Assembly: GCF_017873855.1 (NCBI RefSeq)
Contig: NZ_JAGGKR010000001.1
Coordinates: 496,001 to 560,000, forward strand
Length of the DNA stretch: 64,000 nucleotides
Origin: Methanolinea mesophila
GTDB lineage: Archaea; Halobacteriota; Methanomicrobia; Methanomicrobiales; Methanospirillaceae
Direction of reading: 5' to 3'
In this document: positions 52,992-61,327 of the stretch, one piece after another
How the letters are laid out: each line of letters begins with the position of its first letter
Numbering within the stretch: the first letter of the stretch is position 1
Position numbers and translations under genes: made by a program
Notes under the pieces: generated by a model
Told to the model about the DNA's origin: nothing
Databases searched by the model: none
What the model saw: the letters and a program-made list of their open reading frames with translations, nothing else

Positions 52992-54899
52992 ATGGAATCA
53001 ACATTACATCCTGAGATCACGCAGCCCGATCTGCCATCGGATGAGGTCCCCGATTCCTCCTCCCTGATAGAAGTGCCGGCCAGGCTGATCGACCAGGTCA
53101 TCGGCCAGGAGCACGCAGTGGAGGTCATCGAGAAAGCCGCCATCCAGAGGCGGCACGTGATGATGATCGGGAGCCCGGGTACCGGAAAGTCCATGCTCGC
53201 CAAAGCCATGGCAGAACTCCTGCCCAAGGAGGATCTCCAGGATATCCTCGTATATCCCAACTCTGACGACTCGAACAACCCGGTTGTCCGGACCGTGCCT
53301 GCAGGGCGGGGAAAACAGATCGTCGCCGCCCACAAGGCAGAAGCCCGGAAGAAGATACAGTTTCGCAATACCCTGATGATGATTCTGATGATCGGGATCA
53401 TCGGTTATGCGTTCATCACCATGCAGTGGCTGATGGGGATCATCGCCGCGGCATTCGTGTTCATGGCGCTCCGCTACGCGACCCCGCGGGAAGAATCGAT
53501 GGTCCCGAAGCTCCTGGTATCGAACGATACCCATACGGTCGCACCTTTTATCGATGCCACCGGGTCCCATGCCGGGGCCCTCCTCGGCGACGTCCGGCAT
53601 GACCCGTTCCAGAGCGGCGGGCTGGAGACCCCCAGCCACGACCGCGTGGAGGCCGGAGCCATCCACAGGGCGCACCAGGGCGTCCTCTTCATCGACGAGA
53701 TCAACACCCTTACCCCGCACTCCCAGCAGAACCTGCTCACGGCACTCCAGGAAGGAGAGTTCCCCATCACGGGACAGAGCGAACGATCCTCGGGAGCCAT
53801 GGTGCGTACCGAACCGGTCCCCTGCAGGTTCGTGATGATCGCGGCGGGTAACCTGGATGCAATCCAGGGGATGCACCCCGCGCTCCGTTCGCGTATCCGG
53901 GGATACGGATATGAAGTGTACATGAGCGAAAGCATGCTGGACACCCCTGAGAACCGGGAGAAATTCATCCGTTTCATCGCCCAGGAAGTGAAGAACGACG
54001 GGAAGATCCCACACTTCGACCGCGGAGCGATGGACGAGGTTATCCGCGAGGCCCGGAGAAGGTCGAACCGGAAAGGCCACCTCACCCTGAAACTTCGTGA
54101 CATGGGCGGGCTGATCAGGGTGGCCGGCGACCTCGCCCGCCAGGAAGGCGCCGAGGTCACCACCGCCCAGCATGTTATCGCCGCGAAAGGAACCGCACGC
54201 TCCATCGAGGACCAGGTTTCGGACGAGTATATCCGCCGCAGCCGGGAGTATGAACTGACCGTCGTCGAGGGAACCCGGGTGGGACGGGTGAACGGACTCG
54301 CAGTAATGGGGAGCGATTCGGGCTCGGTGCTGCCGATTATGGCAGAAGTCACTCCCGCCCAGGGTGCGAGCGGCACGGTGATCGCCACGGGGATGCTCAA
54401 GGAGATCGCCCAGGAGTCCATCAAGAACGTGAGCGCAATCCTGAAGAAGTTCACCGGAAAGGACATCAAGAACATGGATATCCATATCCAGTTCATCGGG
54501 ACCTACGGCGGGGTGGAAGGCGATTCGGCGTCCATCAGTGTCGCTACCGCGGTGATCAGCGCCATCGAAGGTATCCCGGTACGCCAGGACATCGGTATGA
54601 CCGGCTCGCTCTCGGTCCGGGGGGACGTGCTCCCCGTGGGAGGGGTGACCTATAAGATCGAAGCGGCGGCAAAAGCCGGAATCAAGACGGTGCTTATACC
54701 CCGCTCAAACGTCGAGGATGTGCTCATCGAGGAACGGTACCAGGAGATGGTGACCATCATTCCGGTCGACTGTATCGAGGATGTCCTCAAAGTCGCCCTG
54801 GTTCCCGAGAACAATGAAGGTTTCCTCGCAAAGCTCCGGAAGATGGCATCCTCTGCCTCGGGCAGAGTGGGGACGGTAAGTCCCACCTCGGTTGCGTAG
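52992..54899 (+). CDS. lonB: Membrane-anchored ATP-dependent Lon protease (archaeal LonB)
   Basis: Archaeal LonB, 635 residues: AAA+ module with Walker A GSPGTGKS at 60-67 and Walker [11 protein letters not shown]. Two transmembrane helices are inserted within it (about 120-155, [14 protein letters not shown] and [13 protein letters not shown]), and a C-terminal Lon protease domain carries the catalytic Ser in EGDSAS near 512 and Lys in [14 protein letters not shown] near 554. It degrades misfolded and membrane proteins. The tldD ATG is 6 bases after its stop, so quality-control proteases are grouped in one operon. Confidence 0.97.
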   Translation: MESTLHPEITQPDLPSDEVPDSSSLIEVPARLIDQVIGQEHAVEVIEKAAIQRRHVMMIGSPGTGKSMLAKAMAELLPKEDLQDILVYPNSDDSNNPVVRTVPAGRGKQIVAAHKAEARKKIQFRNTLMMILMIGIIGYAFITMQWLMGIIAAAFVFMALRYATPREESMVPKLLVSNDTHTVAPFIDATGSHAGALLGDVRHDPFQSGGLETPSHDRVEAGAIHRAHQGVLFIDEINTLTPHSQQNLLTALQEGEFPITGQSERSSGAMVRTEPVPCRFVMIAAGNLDAIQGMHPALRSRIRGYGYEVYMSESMLDTPENREKFIRFIAQEVKNDGKIPHFDRGAMDEVIREARRRSNRKGHLTLKLRDMGGLIRVAGDLARQEGAEVTTAQHVIAAKGTARSIEDQVSDEYIRRSREYELTVVEGTRVGRVNGLAVMGSDSGSVLPIMAEVTPAQGASGTVIATGMLKEIAQESIKNVSAILKKFTGKDIKNMDIHIQFIGTYGGVEGDSASISVATAVISAIEGIPVRQDIGMTGSLSVRGDVLPVGGVTYKIEAAAKAGIKTVLIPRSNVEDVLIEERYQEMVTIIPVDCIEDVLKVALVPENNEGFLAKLRKMASSASGRVGTVSPTSVA

Positions 54900-54905
54900 A
54901 GTGAC

Positions 54906-56240
54906 ATGGCCGGAGAACGTGACGCCCGCTATTATGACATACGTCACGTGACCGGCAGGGTCACCCATATCGACATCGATAACGGCGCGGTCGAGTCGGC
55001 GGGCTCGTCTCTTTTCGACCACGCGGTGGTGAGAGTGCTCGGCCCCCGCGGATGGGGCATCCTCACCCTCGATAACTACCGGTGGCCCCGGGGGGAGCAA
55101 TTCGATGAACTTATCCGTTCCGCGCTCCGTCTCGCCAATCTTACCGGGGAGTACGTTGAGCTCGCTCCTGCGCCTCACAGGATACGGAAAGTCCCGGCGG
55201 TAAGAGAGGATCCGTCCGGGGTGAGCATGGAAGAGAAATCGGACCTGCTCGGTTCAATCGCCAGGGCCGCATCGCTTCCCGGGATCGTCAATACCAGGGC
55301 AAACTATATCGAAAGGACCGAAAACGTAAGATTTCTCGACAGCAGCGGTCATGAGTACGAATATTCCACCTGCAGGTCGGGTTTTTCGGTGCTCGCGGTA
55401 GCCCAGAGAAACGGGACCGTCCAGATGGGATACGAGCGCGAACATACCATCCGCGGGTTCGACCTCCGACACAAGGAAGATGCGGGACACAACGCCGCGA
55501 CGAGAGCCCTCCTGCTGCTGGACGCCATTCCCGCAAAAGGAGGGAGAATGAATGCGATCCTCGATCCCGAGCTCGCCGGCGTCTTTGCCCATGAGGCGGT
55601 CGGGCACGCGAGCGAAGGTGACCTGGTCCAGGAAGGCAACTCGGTGCTGAACGGCATGATAGGGACGCAGATAGGGAGCCCGCTGCTCACCATCGTGGAC
55701 GACCCCTCACTTCCCGAGTTCGGGTTCGAACCGGTGGATGCCGAGGGAAGCGCGGTGAAGAGGACGGAGATCATAAAATCCGGGGTGATGAACGCATATC
55801 TTCATTCCCGGGAAACCCTCAAAGCGGTGGGTTCTGGGATTGCAGGGCATGCGAGGGCGATGCCCGGGGAACCGCCGCTGGTCAGGATGAGCAACACGTT
55901 CGTCGAGAACGGGGATAGCTCGTTCGATGAGCTGATGGAGGAATGCAGGGACGGGATCCTGCTCAAAGGTTCCCGGGGAGGCCAGGTAGACCCGGGAAGG
56001 GGGGTGTTCCAGTTCAATGCCGAGTACGGATACCTGGTGCAGGCCGGGGAACTTGCGGGGATGGTACGGGACGTATCGCTTTCGGGCGAGATCCTCCACA
56101 CCCTCCACGCGATCCGCCGACTCGGCAACGACCGGGTCATGCATCAGGGATATTGCGGAAAAGGAGGGCAGAGCGTGCCGGTAAGCGACGGATCGCCCCA
56201 TCTCCTGCTTGAAGATGCGGTGGTGGGCGGCAGTGGATGA
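54906..56240 (+). CDS. tldD: Metalloprotease TldD
   Basis: Zn metalloprotease subunit of the TldD/TldE heterodimer, 444 residues, which degrades unfolded peptides and processes modified peptides in bacteria. The metal motif is HEAVGHASEGD near 229 (HExxxH form), with MPGEPPLVRMSNTF and GGQVDPGRGVFQF downstream. It lies 6 bases after lonB and its stop overlaps the tldE start by 8 bases. Confidence 0.95.
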   Translation: MAGERDARYYDIRHVTGRVTHIDIDNGAVESAGSSLFDHAVVRVLGPRGWGILTLDNYRWPRGEQFDELIRSALRLANLTGEYVELAPAPHRIRKVPAVREDPSGVSMEEKSDLLGSIARAASLPGIVNTRANYIERTENVRFLDSSGHEYEYSTCRSGFSVLAVAQRNGTVQMGYEREHTIRGFDLRHKEDAGHNAATRALLLLDAIPAKGGRMNAILDPELAGVFAHEAVGHASEGDLVQEGNSVLNGMIGTQIGSPLLTIVDDPSLPEFGFEPVDAEGSAVKRTEIIKSGVMNAYLHSRETLKAVGSGIAGHARAMPGEPPLVRMSNTFVENGDSSFDELMEECRDGILLKGSRGGQVDPGRGVFQFNAEYGYLVQAGELAGMVRDVSLSGEILHTLHAIRRLGNDRVMHQGYCGKGGQSVPVSDGSPHLLLEDAVVGGSG

Positions 56241-57519
56241 CCCGGAGAAGATCCTGAAGTACGGGTCAGGAAAAGCGGACGAGACAGAGGTATACTATGC
56301 CCGCGGCAGGACCATCTCCGCAGATCTGAAGCGGGACAAGGTGAGTGCCGCGGTGGAGTCGCAGTCCGCGGTCCTCACGGTCCGGGTGATCCTGCAGGGA
56401 AAGATCGGCACCTCGAGCACCAACGACCCGGGCCGGTGGAAGGACTGCTTCCATGCCGCCCTCGACGGCGCACATCTTGTCTCGGCGCAGCCCTGGAAAG
56501 GGCTTCCCGACCCCGTTCTCGGCGATCCTGCACCACTGGCCTTCGATCCCGATCTGCCCATGGACCCGCAGACAGTTCAGGATCTCCTGGGCGAGTTGAA
56601 AGCGGGGGCTGCTTCCTACAAGGACGTGGAGATCACTTCGGGTTCGGCAGAATTGTCAACGGGTGAGATACTGCTCATGAACAGCAGCGGGATCACATAC
56701 CGCCGTCCGGTGACTTCTGTCGGGGTATCCCTGGAGACCATCCGGGAACAGTCGACCGGGTACGAGTTCGACCATTCGGTGTATTTCGATATCGATGCCG
56801 GATCGGTTGGCGAAAAAGCCGCGGAACTTGCCCACAGGTCACATGGAGGAAAAGACATTCCTTCCGGGGAGTACGAGGTCGTGCTCTCGCCCATCGCACT
56901 TGCCCAGGTGCTGGGAGCGGTCGTGGTTCCCGCCCTGAACGGGAGGAATGTCAACGCGGGCAGGTCAAGGCTTGCAGGGCACCTCGGGGAGCAGATCGCG
57001 GACTCCTCGCTGAACCTTCTCGACGATCCGTTCCGCCCCAGGGCCCCGGGCAGCACGCGCTGGGATGCCGAGGGAGTACCCACGGAACCCGTTCATTTCA
57101 TCAGGGACGGGATCCTTGAATCGTTCTGCTACGACCTCAAGACCGCGTACCGGTACGATACCAGGTCGACGGGAAGCGCGGTCCGGGGCGGACCCGGGGG
57201 AGCCCCCTCCATCGGCCACCATAACCTGGTCCTCGATGGTCCCCGCGGGCCGTTGCTCGAAGATTCGGTGCTCTACATACGCGATGTGGTGGGTGCCCAT
57301 ACCGCAAACCCGATGAGCGGGGATTTCTCGGTGGAACTTTCGAATCCTTTCATGGCGAAAGACGGTGATTTCGAGCTTCCGGTACGAAAGGCGATGCTCT
57401 CCGGCAACGCGTTCGACATGCTGAACGACGTCGTGCGCATCTCCCCCGAGACCCGGAGCGTGGGGTCGATGATTTTACCCTCGATAAGGTTAAAGAATCA
57501 GAAAATCATTGTAAATTAG
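56233..57519 (+). CDS. tldE: TldE/PmbA, partner subunit of TldD
   Basis: Partner of TldD without the metal motif, 428 residues from the GTG at 56233. It lines the substrate channel of the heterodimer. Typical features are EVVLSPIALAQVLG, a DDPFRPRAPGSTRWDAEG segment, and IRDVVGAHTANPMSGDFSVE. The open frame runs to 56209, but the GTG at 56233, overlapping the tldD stop, gives a normal family start (DDPEKILKYGSGKADETEVY). The BofA-like gene follows after 2 bases. Confidence 0.92.
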   Translation: MDDPEKILKYGSGKADETEVYYARGRTISADLKRDKVSAAVESQSAVLTVRVILQGKIGTSSTNDPGRWKDCFHAALDGAHLVSAQPWKGLPDPVLGDPAPLAFDPDLPMDPQTVQDLLGELKAGAASYKDVEITSGSAELSTGEILLMNSSGITYRRPVTSVGVSLETIREQSTGYEFDHSVYFDIDAGSVGEKAAELAHRSHGGKDIPSGEYEVVLSPIALAQVLGAVVVPALNGRNVNAGRSRLAGHLGEQIADSSLNLLDDPFRPRAPGSTRWDAEGVPTEPVHFIRDGILESFCYDLKTAYRYDTRSTGSAVRGGPGGAPSIGHHNLVLDGPRGPLLEDSVLYIRDVVGAHTANPMSGDFSVELSNPFMAKDGDFELPVRKAMLSGNAFDMLNDVVRISPETRSVGSMILPSIRLKNQKIIVN

Positions 57520-57521
57520 GT

Positions 57522-57785
57522 ATGAATTTCGATCCGGCGCTCCTGATTGTCGCGGTCCTCATCGCCATCGTCCTCTTTCTCCTGCTGAAAGATATCACGA
57601 AACTTATCATCAACTCGATCCTCGGCATTCTCCTTCTGTTCATCGTCAATTACTTCGACCTGATGAGTTACCTGGGGCAACCGGACGTGAATATCGACGT
57701 CGTAACCGTACTCATGTGTGTTCTGGGTGGAATACCCGGCGCACTGCTGGTGATTATTCTCCAGGCACTCGGATACAGCGTATAA
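57522..57785 (+). CDS. BofA-like small membrane protein
   Basis: This 87-residue membrane protein has three hydrophobic segments (LLIVAVLIAIVLFLLL; LIINSILGILLLFIV; LMCVLGGIPGALLVIILQAL) and the family pattern of BofA, which in Bacillus inhibits the intramembrane protease SpoIVFB. Archaeal homologues exist with no known target. Its place right after the LonB and TldD/E protease genes suggests a role in proteolysis control, by inference. Confidence 0.85.
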   Translation: MNFDPALLIVAVLIAIVLFLLLKDITKLIINSILGILLLFIVNYFDLMSYLGQPDVNIDVVTVLMCVLGGIPGALLVIILQALGYSV

Positions 57786-57804
57786 TCCGCCCTCCTCTTT
57801 TACC

Positions 57805-57962
57805 GGATGCCTGAACTGTCGCAGAAGGATCTTTTTATTTATTTTATATCACGCGATATCGGCCGGGGGTTACACTTCGCCGATAATATCATACCGGGGG
57901 TGCCGCAGTGGCGGTGGTGAAGCCCCTAGGAACGTAAAATGTAAGATTTCAACAGAGCCCTA
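57805..57962. repeat. Intergenic palindromic repeat, locus C (partial)
   Basis: A left remnant GCCTGAACTGTCGCAG (57809-57824) matches the CCTGGACTGTCGCAG end of the left arm at locus B. The right arm (57885-57962) contains ATAATATCATACCGGGGGTG, GCCGCAGTGGCGG and AGCCCCTAGGAACGTA and ends in AGAGCCCTAAA. A second GATATCGGCCGGGGG lies at 57855-57869. The gap between the convergent bofA-like and KaiC-like genes holds nothing else. Confidence 0.6.
57832..57845 (+). terminator. T-rich terminator after the lonB-tldDE-bofA operon
   Basis: A TTTTTATTTATTTT tract 46 bases after the last stop follows the ACTGTCGCAG piece of repeat locus C. Confidence 0.45.
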
Positions 57963-57974
57963 AACAGGTCTGTT

Positions 57975-58673
57975 TCAGAAGACGTTCGCCTCGGTGTATA
58001 CGAGAACCTGGTCCTGCTGAATTTCATACGGTTTGATCTCCCTGGAGTGCGCGGACAACCTCATCTTCACTACTTCGAGGGCGAGGTGCACGTCGGTGAG
58101 GTCCGAGGGGCGGACGTAGCGGAGGAGGATCACCGTATCGGCAAGATATTCGATAAGGTTGTGCCTGCTGGAGAAAGGATTGTCCTTGTCGGTCTCGCTG
58201 GTGATGACGATGGTGCAGTGCTGCTCCCTGAGGGCCTCGACAAACCGGAACATCTCTCTTCTCCGGTCCGACGCCCGTTCAAAGAGGTCCTCGAAGAGGG
58301 AGACCGGATCGATCACCACCCGGGTCGCCCCGAGCTCGCGTACGAGTGTGGGAAGCTCGTTCTTGATCCGGTTTATCGCGAGGTTGAAATCCGAGGGATC
58401 CAGCTTGATTACCGTGAGGGCAGAATCTTTGTACGGGGTGATGTCCCAGTTTTTCTGTTTCATATAGAGATAGAGCCGGTCCTCCGCTTCTTCCAGGCTG
58501 ATGTAGATCGTTTTTTCCCCGTTTTTCAATCCCTCCCAGATGAACTGAAGCGCAAACGTGGTCTTGCCCGTGCCGTACGTCCCGATGATCGCGCAAATCG
58601 TTCCGGGAATAAGCCCGCCTCCCATCATCTGGTCCAGCCCTTCGATTCCTATCTTTACCCGGTCCCCGTTCAT
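57975..58673 (-). CDS. KaiC/RAD55-like ATPase, active P-loop
   Basis: RecA-superfamily ATPase of the single-domain KaiC-like (RAD55) group, 232 residues. It has GIEGLDQMMGGGLIPG, Walker A GTYGTGKT (31-38), YISLEEAEDRLY, and Walker B RVVIDPVSLFED. These proteins are often signalling or assembly switches; the closest functional cousin near secretion motors is FlaH of the archaellum. Its ATG overlaps the stop of the next gene upstream (ATGA), so the two are a coupled pair. Confidence 0.9.
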   Translation of the reverse strand: MNGDRVKIGIEGLDQMMGGGLIPGTICAIIGTYGTGKTTFALQFIWEGLKNGEKTIYISLEEAEDRLYLYMKQKNWDITPYKDSALTVIKLDPSDFNLAINRIKNELPTLVRELGATRVVIDPVSLFEDLFERASDRRREMFRFVEALREQHCTIVITSETDKDNPFSSRHNLIEYLADTVILLRYVRPSDLTDVHLALEVVKMRLSAHSREIKPYEIQQDQVLVYTEANVF

Positions 58674-59509
58674 ATGACCACCCTGATATTGCTCACCTCG
58701 AACCCGCCGGTGGATGAGATGCGCACGGCAAACTTCACCAGGTCCTTGTCCTCGAGGAACGGCATGAGTCCACGGAATTTATCGATGTGCATCACCCGCT
58801 GTCTCCTCGCCCCGGTGGTCTCTTCCCACCGGAACAGGAGGACGGCGTCCACTGCGTCGGCTATCTCGAGCTCCTGCCGGGGGTCGAGGATCCCCCGCGT
58901 GAGCAGGAGATACACGGTGCTTTCCCATTGCTTGGATATCCGCTGTATGCCTCGAAGCAGGGCGATAAGGTCGGTCCAATTTCCGGTCCCCGCATAGGAT
59001 GTGGCAAGGTCGGTGAGCGAATCGAGCACGATGAGACTCCCGGGGGGTATGTCGTTTAAGGAATCCGCAAGGTTTGCAAGCATCCCTTCACTCTCAGCTC
59101 TTTTCTGGAGACGGGATACGAGGTCGGTACCCGAATACCAGCCGACGGGGACTACGGTGGCATCGAAATACTGGGACGAGAGATCGAAAAATTCGATGCT
59201 GGGCAGGCCGGTTGACATGTCATGCCGGAAGGAGAACGTGATCTCTTCCTGGATGTCTTTCTTTGTTTTTGTGAATGAAATATACGAGATCCGACCTGGA
59301 CGGACCGTTTTCCCCGCCTGCACCCCCGGGGGAGGTGAAGCAAGCGCCAGGATGGAGCTGTAAACAAATTCCTGGCTTCCCGCACCTACATCGCCGAGCA
59401 GCAGGACCACCGACCCCGGCGGCATACCCCCCTCGAGAACCGGATCCAGGGAGGGTATCCCGGTCGGCATCCGCATCGGACCTGTGGTCTCCATTAGAAA
59501 TAACTCCAT
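58670..59509 (-). CDS. KaiC-like protein with degenerate Walker A
   Basis: This second RecA-fold, KaiC-like protein of 279 residues is the first gene of the pair. The fold markers are present (MPTGIPSLDPVLEGGMPPG, ISYISFTKTKKDIQ, Walker B SLIVLDSLTDLATS), but the P-loop reads GDVGAGSQEF (39-48). The Lys and Thr/Ser that hold ATP phosphates are replaced by Ser and Gln, so hydrolysis is unlikely. It probably pairs with the active partner encoded directly downstream. The divergent neighbour is a secretion ATPase. Start ATG 59509; an in-frame ATG at 59494 is possible. Confidence 0.82.
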   Translation of the reverse strand: MELFLMETTGPMRMPTGIPSLDPVLEGGMPPGSVVLLLGDVGAGSQEFVYSSILALASPPPGVQAGKTVRPGRISYISFTKTKKDIQEEITFSFRHDMSTGLPSIEFFDLSSQYFDATVVPVGWYSGTDLVSRLQKRAESEGMLANLADSLNDIPPGSLIVLDSLTDLATSYAGTGNWTDLIALLRGIQRISKQWESTVYLLLTRGILDPRQELEIADAVDAVLLFRWEETTGARRQRVMHIDKFRGLMPFLEDKDLVKFAVRISSTGGFEVSNIRVVI

Positions 59510-59668
59510 TCAAGAGATGAAGAGAAAAGCACTTCTATTTTTCGATGGATCGATGCTCCTTTCCGATATCCGGCCTTCCTCCAGGGAAAGAGTTTATTAA
59601 GTTAATCTGCAACATTTAAATCAAATCAGGCGTTTTCAAGGCCGGAAAGCGCGGAGTTCAGGTTTCGT

Positions 59669-61327
59669 ATGAAGGTTCCGGATATTAAAAGTCTCACAGC
59701 CGGGTTATCACCGAAGCCAGGCAAAGACGAGGCGACAACGCCCCCGCAGGATAAAAAAAATACTTTCTCGCTCACGAGGAAAAAGAGTGAAAAACATTAT
59801 CCAGAATACGACCCGGCAATCCATCCGCCCCTCGTAGAGGCAGAGGTCCCGCCGGAGTACGAAGAAGTGGAGCGGTACTGGGTCGAGACCGGCCGGTCGC
59901 TTATCATCATCGTAAGGAACACCCGCACGAATCAGCTCGAGTATCTTCTCTTCGAACCCGCGCTGTCAGAATTCGAGTACGAACTCCTGGAGAGGATCCA
60001 CGAAGACCTCAGGTCTGCCCTGATCCTCACGGACGAGGAGATCAAAAAGGAACGAAAGGAGCTTCTTACGGAGAAGATGTACATGCTCCTCCGGGAATAC
60101 GGCATCTCGCTTTCGGAGCCCTCACAGTTCAAGCTGCAGTATTTCCTTATACGAAATTTCCTTGGGTGGGGGAGGCTCGACCCCCTGATGAAAGACCGTT
60201 GGCTTGAGGATATCTCCTGCGACGGGAACATGATCCCCCTCTTCCTCTACCACCGTAAATACCGCAACATCAAGACGAACATCATGTTCGAGGAAGAGGT
60301 CCTCAATTCCCTCGCTATTACCCTCGCCCAGCGCTCGGGAAAGCATATCTCCACCGGCAACCCCATGCTCGATGCAACGCTGCCCGACGGGTCGAGGCTC
60401 CAGGTCACCCTGGGGACCGAGGTCACCACCAGGGGAACGTCGTTCACGATCCGGAAGTTCCGGGAAGACCCCTTTTCACCAGTCGAGCTGATCGAGAACG
60501 GGACGTTCTCCGCCGATGAACTGGTGTATTTCTGGATGGCTATCGAGAATAACAAGAGCCTCCTCTTTATCGGCGGCACCGCCTCGGGGAAGACTACCTC
60601 CTTAAACGCCGTCTCGCTTTTCATCCCCCCGATGGCCAAGGTGGTGAGCATCGAGGACACAAGGGAGATCACGCTCTACCACGAGAACTGGATCGCGAGC
60701 GTCACCCGGGAATCCGTGGCGGAAGGTTCAAACCTCATCGATATGTTCGACCTTCTCCGGTCCGCCATGAGGCAGCGGCCCGAGTATATCCTGGTCGGAG
60801 AGGTGCGGGGTCACGAGGCCCAGACCCTGTTCCAGGCGATGAACACCGGGCACACCACCTTCTCGACCATGCATGCCGGGAGCGTGGATGCCGCCATCCA
60901 CCGTCTGGAGAGCGAGCCGCTCCGCGTCCCCCGCAACATGGTTACCGCACTCGATATCGTGAGCGTGCAGGCATTGGTGTATGTGGGGAACCAGAGAGTG
61001 CGGCGGGCACTCGAAGTAGTGGAGATCGCAGGAATCGATCCGGCCACAGGGAATCTCCGGGTCAATACGGTCTTTACCTGGGACCCGGTCAAGGACACGT
61101 TCTCGTTTAAGGGGCGGTCGGGGGTTTATTCCGATATTGCCGAACGGAGAGGATGGAGCAGGGAGGCTATGGAACAGGAGATCGAGGTCCGTAAGAAGAT
61201 CCTCCTGGCCATGCAGGCACAGCGGATCATTGATTATATCAGCGTATCGCGGATCTTCCACACCTACTACATCGAACCCGAAAAGGTGCTCGGGTCAATG
61301 GACGACTTGAACAGGCTGTTGCAATGA
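59669..61327 (+). CDS. Type II/IV secretion (GspE/ArlI-type) motor ATPase
   Basis: Hexameric motor ATPase of the GspE/PilB/FlaI family, 552 residues. The N-terminal 60 residues are basic and low complexity. Further motifs are ISCDGNMIPLFLYHRKY, FTIRKFREDPFSP, Walker A GGTASGKTT (302-310), the Asp-box VVSIEDTREI, Walker B ILVGEVRGHEA, and the His box TGHTTFSTMHAG. It would power assembly of a type IV pilus-like structure or secretion. The membrane platform gene overlaps its stop by 4 bases. No pilin or prepilin peptidase gene is visible in the window. Confidence 0.95.
   Translation: MKVPDIKSLTAGLSPKPGKDEATTPPQDKKNTFSLTRKKSEKHYPEYDPAIHPPLVEAEVPPEYEEVERYWVETGRSLIIIVRNTRTNQLEYLLFEPALSEFEYELLERIHEDLRSALILTDEEIKKERKELLTEKMYMLLREYGISLSEPSQFKLQYFLIRNFLGWGRLDPLMKDRWLEDISCDGNMIPLFLYHRKYRNIKTNIMFEEEVLNSLAITLAQRSGKHISTGNPMLDATLPDGSRLQVTLGTEVTTRGTSFTIRKFREDPFSPVELIENGTFSADELVYFWMAIENNKSLLFIGGTASGKTTSLNAVSLFIPPMAKVVSIEDTREITLYHENWIASVTRESVAEGSNLIDMFDLLRSAMRQRPEYILVGEVRGHEAQTLFQAMNTGHTTFSTMHAGSVDAAIHRLESEPLRVPRNMVTALDIVSVQALVYVGNQRVRRALEVVEIAGIDPATGNLRVNTVFTWDPVKDTFSFKGRSGVYSDIAERRGWSREAMEQEIEVRKKILLAMQAQRIIDYISVSRIFHTYYIEPEKVLGSMDDLNRLLQ

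Noticed and set aside
53004-54485. Open frame of 493 codons antisense to lonB
   Set aside because: Shadow of lonB; no family features, and LonB is fully supported.
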